Source: Membranipora membranacea
Taxonomy: Eukaryota; Bryozoa; Gymnolaemata; Cheilostomatida; Membraniporidae
Direction: 5' to 3'
Assembly: GCA_914767715.1 (NCBI GenBank)
Contig: OU612072.1
Span: 13,270,001 to 13,330,000 of the forward strand
DNA: 60,000 nt
Positions within the stretch are counted from its first letter, which is position 1. Each line of letters begins with the position of its first letter. The position numbers and the translations under genes were made by a program. The notes under the pieces are model-generated. The model saw only the letters and a list, made by a program, of their open reading frames with translations, ran no database searches and was not told the DNA's origin. Below, piece after piece: positions 46,684 to 57,859 of this stretch.

Positions 46684-46877
46684 TAGGGTAGTGAAGGTAG
46701 TGAGTTCTCCGCGACTCCTGTTCCACATAAACGGAATTTCATAAGAAATCCTCCGATGGGAACAGCCAGGAAGATTATCCATATGATTATATAATTTTGG
46801 TTTCCCAAGTCGTGTGGCACTTTTTGGCAGCTGTTTAGTTGGTTGAACAACGTGTCGTCTTTTGCCTGCAGCACCAT
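46576..46877 (-). pseudogene. C frame, copy 6, frameshifted near the end
   Basis: Open from ATG through the membrane segment. An insertion around 46695-46705 shifts the frame after GTGVAEN, giving an unrelated ending. A second frame picks up the run-on C-terminus. Confidence 0.4.
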
Positions 46878-47299
46878 TAGTGTTTGATTATTGGCACATT
46901 AAGCTACAAGTTAGAATGTCCGTGGGATGAAGAAAATAAGGAAACATGTGAAACTACCTCTGTAAGCAGCTAGATTAACCTCATGGTGATCTTCATGCTT
47001 GATTGTAGCAAAATATAAAAATATCAATCGATTGAGTGGTTCTTATTCTTTGTAAGCGTTGCTATGAATTAATTTGCACTAGATATGTTAACAAAATTAA
47101 CAAAGAGATGAGAGATTTGATATCATTGTCATTGGAGTTTTGGTTTTCAAAGTTGATTTACTGCAGCAAATCTGATTGTCGACCAGTGTGGGTAAGCGTT
47201 GAACTATACAGTAATTAGTTTCCGTTTAACAGGAAGAATAAGCTGCTGGTATCATCAACGATTGATTCAACATGATTGTTAAGTTTCCAACAAAATTTA

Positions 47300-47575
47300 T
47301 CATTTTGAATTCAAATTACTCAATAACCTCATTAAGATTTGGTTTATCCATATGGTTTCATCATTCAGCGAAAACACCCTCATTGAGCTATACACTTCTC
47401 GTAAAGCACATATGTATATGAATATTTCATCATAGCAACCTTCCGATGAGTTCACAGCTAGCCATTTGTCCGCTGTTAAACACTTCATCAATCGTTTTAG
47501 GCCCTGATGTTGACAGAAATCACATGTCACAGACATAGCGAAATAGGTAATTGTAAAGAAAAATTCCGAAATCAT
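47300..47575 (-). pseudogene. D frame, copy 5, open (91 codons)
   Basis: Open from MISEFFFTITYFAMSVTC to LSNLNSK with the CDFCQHQGLKRLMKCL block. Conserved with copies 3 and 4. Function unknown. Confidence 0.35.
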
Positions 47576-47837
47576 AGAGCAGCTTTCTGCTTATTTTAAA
47601 TCACAATATTAAATATAGATATATAGATATGCTATTTTAATCAGTAAGTGTGTTATCCTTCCGTGACGATAAGTTGACAAATACATTCCAAACTTTAAGG
47701 TTTAATTTCTGACAAATGGTTTAGACTACTGGACCGGTAATTTACATCAAAACAATTTATAATGGGCCAGTGGGCCTGCAAACTTTAAACTTGGACCAGA
47801 ACGCACAGGAAGCTTAAAATAACTACCGATTCCCCAG

Positions 47838-48014
47838 GAACTTGGCCCTGAACTCTTGTCAGAAATTGACCTTGACTTACAAAATACACTGGAGAATCAA
47901 ACCAGTGGCTTTAATTATACATTCATGATATGCCACGATTTTCTATGCAACATAAACTTCATCAAATTACGCATGATCTGTATCTATGATGATCAGAGCG
48001 ACAATTTTGGTTGA
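47838..48014 (+). pseudogene. X frame, copy 4, open (59 codons)
   Basis: Same length and stop position as the copies at 5.09 and 37.20 kb, with substitutions such as LRMICIYDD. The upstream TAA is as in copy 3. Confidence 0.35.
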
Positions 48015-48479
48015 CTCAGAGAAAACATAGAAGATCACATTCCATTTGGATGGAATGTAATTATATAAAAAGTCTGACGTGAAGATTGAATGGTCTGAAA
48101 GTACTATCATTACATTCATATAATTTGATCAATGGTAAGTGGTAACATCAAATTTAGAGCTTAAGCCGTTGTGTGGTAATTTTCAAAATTCACAATCAAT
48201 TTTAAAACAATCGATGCTGGTACATATGGTTTATAATACCCATGGTTAATTTTAGCCATCAATTAGTATTTTGACAATTGTTGCATATTCATCTATATAA
48301 AATGTATATTATTGTGAAATGTAAAATTTGTAATGTACGATATCACTATGTGAATCTATCTTTGTATTGTCTGCTTCATTAATACTAGGAAAACAATGGC
48401 AAGAGTATGAAACCGAATGGCTATGTTTTTTGTTTGGATTGATTTACCTTTTTGATGTTTTTGAATCTGTTTGCAGAAC

Positions 48480-49445
48480 CATAATACACAACAATTTTAA
48501 AGAGTCATGTCACTCCCCATCATTTAGGAATTGAGGTTTAGAATTTAGAGGTGTGCACTGCCCTTCATTTAGTTCTGTACCTTCTAGAGACTGTCGGCCT
48601 TTTAATTTGATCGCAGTGTTGATTGAATTGTTTCCTAAAATAGGGTTCACAAATATGACCGGTTTATGCATGCAAGTAATTTACAGCACCCTGAAAATTG
48701 AGATGAAAATTTCATTTAGTCCAGCACACCATGATTCCTGGGACTTAACGTAATCAAATTGTTGAGAACTGATGACGTCAGCTCTTCTTCTTAATTTTGC
48801 ACGCCATTATTTCTCAGCTTTAATAACTTCAGGACTCCAACATCAAATCCAACCACTGTACAGAAAAGTTTTTGCAATGCCCAGATTAAGCTGTCATCAG
48901 CTTTTTTATGCCCAGATTGCCCTGTTCCCTTTTATTTGCTGGTGCGAACGTTTCAACTCAAAACAATTATCTCAACTTGCTTAATACTGAAAAAATGTCT
49001 GAGCTTGTATTTGCTAACTTCTCTGTGTATTTAATATCCCTGTTGAGGCAACATACTTATTCAGCGTGCAGTTTCAAAGATTGCCATATGAGAGGGGCAT
49101 AAATCTGGATGACAGTTTATTAAAGAGTGCCAATAAAGGGATGTGTTGAACCCTCAAACAACGCAACTTTTTAAACATTGCAATAGTTGGAACCCAACAC
49201 GTCGCAAATAGTGCAAATGGTACTTTGTTAAGTATTTTTCATGTCATTTGAATCATTTTTTTTTCACTTCCAAGGATCATGATAAAAATGGTCACCTCAG
49301 AATTCATCGCTGCTGTCGTAAACAAGATGTTCATCAAGACTTCGCACAAGTATGGCGGATATCTGCATACATATCAAGCTTGGAATATACCGTCATGTTT
49401 TATATAGGCTATGTGTAAAGTTGTCAATAGTTTTACACATGTTGC
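48480..49445 (+). repeat. Segment Y, copy 3 (no gene)
   Basis: Matches 22.01-22.88 kb directly. It ends at TTGCGATACAA where it fuses to R7 (junction about 49,450). This is the centre of the R6/R7 palindrome. The frames at 48772-48984 and 48908-49102 overlap and differ from the 22.2 kb copy by indels, so they are not called. Confidence 0.65.
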
Positions 49446-49844
49446 GATACAACTCAGGTTGAAACAATCGTTGATGGTACCAGCAGCTCATTCTTCTTAT
49501 AAAACTGAAACTAATTACTGTATAGTTTAACGTTTACCCACACTGGCCGACAATCAGATTTACTGCAGTAAATCAAGATTGAAAACCATAACCCCAGTGA
49601 CAATGATATCAAATCTCTCACCTCTTTGTTACTTTTATTCATATATCTAGTGCAGATTAGATCATAGCAACGCTTGCAGAGAATATGATCCACTCAATTG
49701 ATTGATATTTTTGCTACAATCAAGCATGTAGATCACCATGAGGTTAATCTAGCTGCATACAGAGGTAGTTTCACATGTTTCGTTATTTCTTTCATCCCAG
49801 GGACATTCTAACTTGTAGCTTAAAGTGCCAAAAATTAAACACTA

Positions 49845-50060
49845 ATGGTGCTGCAGGGAAAAGATGACACAAAAAGAGTCACACGATTTGGGAAACCAGA
49901 ATTATATAATCATATGGATAATCTTCCTGGCTGTTCCCATCGGAGGATTTCTTATGAAATTCCCTTTATGTGGAACAGGAGTGGCGGAGAACATACTCTT
50001 CACTACCCTATACAACTATTTAATTTTTTCAAGTGCAGGTAAACCTCTTTGTATTTACAA
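49845..50060 (+). pseudogene. C frame, copy 7, internally deleted
   Basis: The start (MVLQGKDDTK) is kept, but a deletion removes the FNQLNS part and shifts the frame. An overlapping frame still encodes IIIWIIFLAVPIGGFLMKF and runs on to 50244. Confidence 0.4.
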
Positions 50061-50388
50061 GAATACAAACTCGTACAAAGTGTCAGGTCAGGGCACAATG
50101 GTATTGGTCATGGTTAGAATATCCCTATGGCTTAAGGAAAAATTGACATACCCTCTCAATAAGCAAAAGGCTAACGTGTACTTGCGAAAATTTTCACAAG
50201 TACATATGTCAGCGCTTTTGCCTATTTATTTCCAAGGTCTATGAGTTGAAAGACATTTGAGCCCCGAATATCAATGATTAAAGTACCAAAAGACTGCTAA
50301 TGTTGATAGAGATTGGAACAAAATATGGAGCAATGATTATTTTGTTTAATCATGAATATTCAATACAACTGTTTCTCAATGCAGTTTT

Positions 50389-50887
50389 AAAGTATCTAGG
50401 GAAGCAAAAAACAACCACTGCTCATATCAAAGCTGTGCCATTGCAATGAACAAAAAATGTAAATTTTTTTGCTTAAGGACATTATTGAATGACGTAAACT
50501 AATTTAAAAATCCAAGTTCAAGACGAGACTACATTATTTTATCTCCCCTGTAAAGGACTTACATTTAAAGGATGATACACTTATAGTATAACAGTAGGCC
50601 TAGTCCTCGCCTACCTAGAACATTTACAAGGCTGCTTTACTTACACTAGACATAATCAAAAAATAGTATGAGACAACGGTAGCGTAGTCAAAGATAATTA
50701 AGTGTTAACACTTGACAAGGGTGATGACATACTGTAGCTCCTTCTAGAACCTGGATTGGATTGGATTGGATTGGGTTACGTCATTCGAAAATGTCCTTGT
50801 GCGAAAAAAATGTACTATTTTTGTTCATTTCAATGGCACAGCTTTGATATGAACAGTGGTTCTTTTTTGCTTTCCTAGACACATTAA
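50389..50887. mobile_element. Foldback element FB1, copy 7
   Basis: Long inverted ends. The inner arm has been replaced or expanded by a GGATT microsatellite (about 50751-50776). Confidence 0.7.
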
Positions 50888-52559
50888 ACGCTTCCATTAT
50901 ATTCATTCACAGATTTTATTTTCTTTTATAATCTTAATTTTTGAGTGCATTGTGTCAGTATGAGGAACTGGCTTCCACATAAAATCTTTATTGATGAGTG
51001 ACACTTCTAGAATATCCCTGATATTATTCTAATTCTATTCAAAGGTTTAGATTTATCTAAATCCGGCTTTCCCTATCACCTACGGTTAATTGATTGAGGG
51101 GAATCTCTCATTCAAAGAAGAGCTACTCTGCTAAAAACAAAGCCAAAGATAATTGTTTCTGAGAAGGGACCACTGACTCATTGAGGTAAGCTGATGAATC
51201 TATTGTGCCTTAGCTTGTCTCTAAACATCCCTTTTCCTCGCTATCTTTGCGACAAAACCTTTAAATATTTGTTCTAAATTAGTATTTTGTATTTTTTGCA
51301 AATTAGAAAATTTTCACAACTGAGCCATCCCGTAACTCACCTGGATCGTTTGGGTAGTGTCTGGCTAGCAAGGGTCATCTCAAGTCTTATTTGAGGCATG
51401 TGCTCATGACTTATGTCTTGCAATTCAATTTATCGCTAATCTAGCCACATTGTTTTAAACTAAGATCATCTTAATCATTAAATTGATGAGTTTATTATTG
51501 CCTCATTTGATAACCAATTAGCAGAGTATGAAATTGAGGTTTTCATGAGAGTCTTTAGTAAATAGCTAGATCTCGTAGAAGTGTGAAAATGGAGCGGAGT
51601 TGTGTGGATTCATAACCAATCCGTTATTGCTATTCTGTTGTAAGATGTCACCATCGATAAGGCGACATAGATGTGTTAATTTGTGAGTCTGTACCTTGAA
51701 AAGTAAGGTTTACAGGGATACTCAATACACAGACAGGGTAGTCAGTACCAGCTTAGCCACTTTGATACGGCTAGAACAATGAAGACCTATCAGAAACATG
51801 GCTACTAAAATCTAAGGTCAACAACCATTTTGCGACAATTAAAGAGTTGAGAACACATTCGCAACAGGGAGAAAGGAACATGTTGAGACTGAGAAGTACA
51901 TAAGAGAACAGGACAGACAGCAGTAAGAGATTGACGTCGGGAAGAGAAATTCTAGCAGACAACTCAATCTGGGCATGGTAAAATTTTGGCGCACAGTGGT
52001 GGGGTTGGGTGTTTGAGTCCTGATATTACTAGAATTGGGAAATTGAGCAATACTGATGACAGTGAAAAGCTAAGAAGAACAGCTGACATCACCAGATATT
52101 ATTAAGTGGATCAATGTTAGTCCTGGGTACTGTGCCATTTAAGAGCTGGATTATTTGACATTTTTTCTCCATTTTTAGCCTGAAGGAAGTTATTTATGGA
52201 GCAATCATGAACAGGAATTTTGGGGGATAATTAAATCCAATATGCATGCAAATCGAAATACATGTAGTCGCTAATGTATAAGGGCAGAGCACACAGCTAG
52301 CACTATTGTAGTAATAGTGAGGGCCAAGATGACTCTTTGGCATCGTTGTGTATTAGGTTTCTACAGAATCGATAGTAGAATAACAAACCACAGGAAATCA
52401 ATCCAAACATGGATCATAACCATTTGGTTGTAGACTCATCCCATTGTGCCTCCATCCCTCAATGAAGCAGACAGTTTCATACAGTGATATCTATTATACA
52501 ATAAACATTGTATATAGATATTATGCAACTCTGTCAATACAATAAGTAATCCCTCAATT

Positions 52560-52782
52560 AACAATGAACAATGATAAACTACATGTACCAGTATCAATTG
52601 TTTTAAATTTGATTGTGCATTTTAAATATCACAACAAAATTGGCATGAAAATCAATTAAATGTGATGTATCATGTATTATATTTAATTGGTTTTCATGCC
52701 CATTGTGTGGTAATGTGTAAAATGCACAATCAAATTTAAAACAATCGATGCAGGTACATGTAGTTTATCATTGTTCGTTGTT
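52560..52782. mobile_element. Foldback element FB2, copy 6
   Basis: Near-palindrome with the longer centre, almost the same as copy 3 at 27.77 kb. Confidence 0.75.
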
Positions 52783-53134
52783 TAGTGGCCAAGTGAGGTT
52801 CAAAAACTCAAGCTGATCATACCACTTACAATTGTTCAAATTAAAAGAATTCGAGGGTAGTTGCACTTTCAAGACAATCAATCTCAATATCAAACTTTTA
52901 ATATATGCCTAGCCACCCAACTTGATGAAAGTCAATTCACGCTTGTTTTCGCTCAATGTTAATAAAATTATCGAGTCATGATACATTTACTTTTATTGAT
53001 CAATTATCAGTCAGATTTGCAACAATGACTGAGGGCACCAGCAGGCTACCCTTTTATCGCTTACTATTGTTTTGACTTGACAATACAGTCTGCAGTGAGC
53101 TGTCTTCATTTGAAGTGTTCAATGAATCAACTGG

Positions 53135-53217
53135 TATATAAGATCTGGGAAAGCTTTAGTGTTCACTTGTCTTTCCTTCAAACTGCATAGTTGCACATTT
53201 AAGAGAACAGAAGAGAG
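53135..53217 (+). promoter_or_regulatory. dfl6 promoter and 5' UTR exon
   Basis: TATATAAG at 53135-53142 and donor GAGAG|GTGAGT after 53217. TTCAAT stands in place of CCAAT. Confidence 0.78.
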
Positions 53218-53729
53218 GTGAGTCAATGTATCTCTCAAAACTACTTGAGTTGAACTATTTTTTTTGAATGACATTATTTTAATGGCTATCTCACCACCAG
53301 CATTCACTATAAGTCGTAAACTGTTCCATATCGGAATTATTTGTTGGCTATTCGGTGTATTGTGTCGGCAGTGATTTGTTAATATTGCTTTCTAAATTCA
53401 TAGTATGCTATTTTAATTTGGTCAGACGGGTTCATTATTACACAATTTGTGGCGCTTGATTCGATTTATATCAAAGAGTTAACAGGTTTTACCAAATCAG
53501 AAGCACGAACATGTTCCATAACATGACTGAACCTGATTGTAGGTCTTGCCTTGATTTTGCAGTTCATTCGACGCTCATTTGTAAGATCAGGATCGGATGC
53601 ATCGCAGTATAACTCATAACATTGTCTATAAATAATTGCATCCCTCTTTGTAGTTTCATTAGACAAATTCTTTTAACTTGTTAAGTCGCCAGTGTCAAAT
53701 TTTCTTTATTTACAGAGAAGTAACAAATA

Positions 53730-54555
53730 ATGAAGAGCACTATTATTATATGCATGTTTGTTGTGGTGTTCTGCGCTGTTGCCCAAGGTGAGATTTAAAA
53801 TTAACCAAATTTCTCTCCTTACTACAGAAACTAATGAGACAACACTAAAACAAATAAAGAAATACTTTTTTCTAGGAAAATAGTATTGAGTTGTCTGCTT
53901 TTTTTTCTTGCAATAATGTCTGACATCAAGCCTCGGCACAATCAGCTAATTATTCGGGTTCTAATGTAAACTTTGACTTCGAAGAGGAATTACCTCTCCC
54001 CATTGATCAGTCTATAACTGTCAGTGTCAGTGTGTATGTTATAGACGGCCATGAAATGAGTCACGTATACGTCAAATTTATTTTTGTTAGCTAGCTTTCT
54101 AGCCCCTTCTTCTTTGAATGACAGAATGTTAACAACTTGAGATTTTGGCATTTTAATAGATGTATACGCCATCACAGAATCACATATTGATCAGATAACT
54201 GTTTGTTTTATACAAATGATGGACAATAATATGGCTATGTGAATATTAAACAATGTTATATGTGTTTATTATCTGCTTGCTTTAAACAATAGCGTATGGT
54301 TATATGCAAATATAGGTTGATAGAAAACACTTGAAGGAATTGAGTGGAATGGAAAATATCTTACGGTATTCGTTCGATTTTTCAGGAAGCACTTACGAAT
54401 CCATGGAAGCATATCTGAAAGAGCGTAACAGATGCCAAAACCTCGGTAGACAGTATAATGGAGCGAGGCTTGAATGTACAGAATTCTGTCAAGCAGGGCA
54501 TTGCAGAGCAGAGTCAGCCGACAGACTTCGATACTGTGGGTGCTTTGAACTTTAA
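53730..54555 (+). CDS. Defensin-like peptide dfl6 (exons 53730-53787, 54386-54555)
   Basis: Intact gene with the usual 58 + 170 nt exons; signal MKSTIIICMFVVVFCAVAQ. The mature peptide starts GSTYESMEAYLKERNR, then NGARLE, CQAGHC, SADRLRY, and ends CGCFEL, the most divergent C-terminus of the family. All six Cys and their spacings are kept. AATAAA is at 54603-54608. Its 3' part is closest to dfl1, while its promoter is closest to dfl3, which suggests exchange between copies. Confidence 0.85.
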
Positions 54556-55109
54556 GCAACACAGTGGAACAAGAAGTTCTGTAGCTCGTTCTCTTTGTTT
54601 GAAATAAATGAAATGAGTGAACCCAAAAAGTTTTTGATATCGGTTGTCTTGGAGATAACTATAATTATAGTTTTAACTAATTGAGATTCCTCAAAAAATA
54701 TGCTATTGATTTCCACATAAGTGTCAGTTAGCGAAAATTCCCTAATATAATGGCAGATGTACATCACAAATAACTTCTTTCTTTGCCAAATATGCTATCA
54801 AGATTCTTAGCATGCCAGTCATAGATCTACTTTGGTGAGAAAAATTGTTGATTTAGACACAGACAACAAGCCCTGTGCTAAAGTTTGGATCAGCTAGTGT
54901 ACATCAGATTAATGTGAAACTGAAACACTGATCATCTGATCGGTCTAACATAACCCAGCATTGTATTTCATTAGTAAATATTGTTAACTAATTAAATTGG
55001 TTGTTGAATAACATGATGACAATTTTAATTTAACAATGAGGTTGTATTAACTGATTAAATTGAATCCCTAACACCATCGACCCAGCAGTTTATTTCATTT
55101 ACTGATGCT

Positions 55110-56400
55110 ATTGACTGATAAAACTCGAGCGCCAGACATCGAGACAGCATGTGTATACAAGAATAGAGACTCATTGTCACGAGGCTGAGATCAGTTTTCT
55201 ATTTATGACTTTCGCATTAAATTTCTATTTTCTAAATCAACCCTGGTTGCCAGCATTATCACTTTTGAGAATGACCTATTATGGTTTTGGGGATTTTCAT
55301 CATGCTTATCCCCCCCCTTCAACAACAATCTATAATGACCGAACTTCAGAACGATTAAATACTACAATGATGAAAATATTATATAAATATCATATCACCT
55401 ACGGTATACCATTTCTGATCACTTCTGGTTCCTGTTCATCACATGACTGCTACCATCACACCTAAGAATATAATCATCAGAAGTCTCAACCAGCTTCACA
55501 ACATATCTCAACCAACTTCGATATTGACATACCTACTGCTGTCTTAAACCACTTCTAGACACTGGTCGTCACATCACTGCTATCATCAAATCTCCTCATA
55601 TAATCAAGAGAAACAACTACAAACATCAACCATCTTCACAACAAATCTCAACCAACTTCAATGAAAATCCCACAACACTAATATCATCAAAGTGAAACTG
55701 GCCCATCAATATGCATATGCAGCAGGTAGAGCTTGACTCAGTAACATTGAGCACATTACTCATTTAGACTGTCAAAAAGGACAGTAGTTTTTTAGACGTA
55801 AAGCCGAGTAGCATTTTGGACACCGAGCAGTGTAGTGTCTAAAAAGAGAGTGCTCACCTCGGCGCTCCATGAAAGGTGTTTAACTAATCAGGATCATACA
55901 ATTATCAATATTTTGCAGTTCAGTAATATCAAAAACAAAAATTTGTCATTATTACTTATCTGCAAAATGACGTTGTTACCTCTCAACATCCAACCCTGTA
56001 GTCCTGCGCAACCTAATACAATCCACACATTTCAGTGTGGGTGATGTAGTAATGCTTATTGATTATAAAGTGTGCTGAGGCAGTGGAGGCTCTCTCGCAT
56101 CTCTGACTTGATTCCTAGCCATGCTGGGCTCGTCAGGCAAGTCAAGCTCAGAGTCGGTGACTTCTCCACTGGTGCTAACTCGGTGTAAACATCATACCTT
56201 GAGTGATCAGTACATAAACTGGTGCTACTGATACCCAATGCTGAGCAGTAGATATCGAATGTGAAGCCTACCCAAGAGTAATTTATTGCAGACCGAATCA
56301 GTAACATTGTAACCCAGGTTGCACCTGACTCGAGAATGAGCTTTGCCAGAGGTATTATGTTTCTCAGCCAGCAGGGCTCGCATGCATATGTTACTTTCAA
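55110..56400 (+). repeat. Right-end spacer (equivalent of palindrome-1 spacer)
   Basis: Includes a ~200 bp block (55.12-55.33) found inverted at 30.91-31.10 kb but missing at 12.25 kb, degenerate CAACCAACTTC repeats, the BEL/Pao fragment, and 56.325-56.40 kb, which is inverted at 57.86-57.935 kb. No gene. Confidence 0.7.
55971..56251 (+). mobile_element. BEL/Pao fragment (DUF5641-like), copy 3
   Basis: Same motif series on the plus strand (VGDVVMLI, WRLSRISDLIPS, GLVRQVKLRVGD, HKLVLLIP), with an extra frame slip near 56.08 kb and the shared TAA. The minus-strand 122-codon frame here is its antisense. Confidence 0.75.
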
Positions 56401-57660
56401 CAATGGGATTATGAGGAAGGACACTGGTCATGTCCATACATAACTTCTTACATCACCAATGTCGGGTTTGAATTAAATATAATTGAAGGGCAAAACTAAA
56501 AATATTTAATTGTGATAGTAGAGCTAAACAAAATAACTCATGAAAAACTCAAGTCAATAATTATTCTCGATACCCTGTGGGAAACCTTGATGTATCCTCA
56601 GTTTTTATTCCTTGATCATCGCAGATCTACAGACAGCATCATAGTGTGGCATGGAAGCATCTTAGGTGGGATGCCCTTCCGAAACCACCACAATTCACCA
56701 GGAATTGTATGGCAGACGTCTTGATTGAAAGACCCTTTCCCTACCCATTGCACCACGGCTACCCCCCTTGCTATTGGTATTATTTATGATACAATGTAAT
56801 TTGGTTCCTGGTATAGGGTTCTCTTACAGGGATGATGATCAAGAACCCAGTGGAGCTAACAAGACTCAACACCACTGCTCAGTTGCTGCAAATTATATCC
56901 CCAGCTGGAAGGGAAGCTTTACAGTGGCCCACAATTATGTTGTTTATTAGGAGAAGGCGAAGGTCTCTGAATTTCCTATATACACACCTATGCACTCAGA
57001 GTTCACAGCTCAATACTATTTCTAAGCCAAACTACAATTAGATCAGCCTTGTTACCACCAGCAATCAAGCACAATACTTTGATACAGAACACAGTGTAAC
57101 ATTTAGAATGGATTACTGACCACATTAAGATCCCATCGAAACATGTTACTATGTCTTAAAACTATTATTTAGAGTTACACATTACTACCTTTTTCTAGGA
57201 CATGACTGGGAGCTGGTGAGAAAAAAGGCAGCTATAAAGCCATATAGATATGCAGAGGACACACCAGCTGACCAGATGAACCCTATAACGAGTGTAACCT
57301 GTTTATGCATTGGTCAGTAACTTATTACATTGATACAGACACCCTCTTCACTGGAGAATTCAGAGCAATACGATATATCACAGGAATCAAAGCCTTGGCT
57401 GGTGGGTATATTCGTTCTAAATAGATCCGCAAATGGTTGTGAGGCATACTATGTACAACATCTGAGAATAAATGTATTTTTTGCCAATTAAAAAAAAAGT
57501 TAAATAGACATAAAGTAAAAATTCTGATTTGCAAGTTGTGTGACTACGTTATCATTGCTACTTTCTAAGACAGGTCATGGTTGTGACCATAAAGCATGTG
57601 AGAACACAACATCCCATTAGTGAATAGCGAGCTATATAATCAGCACCATCGACCCATTCT
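56400..57660. other. Unique spacer with a tRNA-like SINE
   Basis: Not repeated elsewhere. At 56570-56770, read on the minus strand, GGTAGCCGTGGTGCAATGGG followed by GGAAGGGCATCC-like text resembles a tRNA-derived SINE head and body. No credible gene. Frames at 56768-57041 overlap on two frames and have no splice context. Confidence 0.45.
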
Positions 57661-57664
57661 TGTT

Positions 57665-57850
57665 TGGGGATGGTGAGATGGCGCAATCGGTTAGCGCGCT
57701 TGCTATTCACTGCCAGGCGATTAGTGCCGCAGGAGTTGTGGGTTCGAGTCCAACTGGGGAAGCTTTCATTGTTGATTCTTCCAGCCCCAAGAACACTCGG
57801 GTGTATACCTCTCTTGTGTACTTGTCTACTGACTGATTTAATGAAAGACA
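57665..57850 (+). mobile_element. tRNA-derived SINE (third type)
   Basis: A-box ATGGCGCAATCGG and B-box GGTTCGAGTCC (57741-57751) with a T-arm-like flank and a non-tRNA body. The anticodon arm is too long for a working tRNA. Frames on both strands across it are artefacts. Confidence 0.6.
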
Positions 57851-57859
57851 TGTGACAGC

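Larger units (their letters stand above)
41490..48480 (-). repeat. Array arm R6 (inverted unit)
   Basis: Starts mid-unit in the 3' flank of dfl5 (AAATTCCTGGTCATG block) with no BEL/Pao spacer before it, so symmetry with the previous arm is broken. Then dfl5, FB2, non-coding 43.96-45.48 kb, FB1, local duplication, C, D, X. It pairs inverted with R7. In 43.96-45.48 kb no gene is seen; about 60-70 bp near 44.64 kb is deleted relative to other arms. Confidence 0.85.
49446..55110 (+). repeat. Array arm R7 (forward unit, lacks D and X)
   Basis: Begins downstream of D (GGTTGAAACAATCG, equal to 24.65 kb), then C, FB1, non-coding 50.89-52.56 kb, FB2, dfl6 and its 3' flank. In 50.89-52.56 kb no gene is seen; the 63-codon minus frame at 51771-51962 begins at TTG and is not credited. 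Confidence 0.85.
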
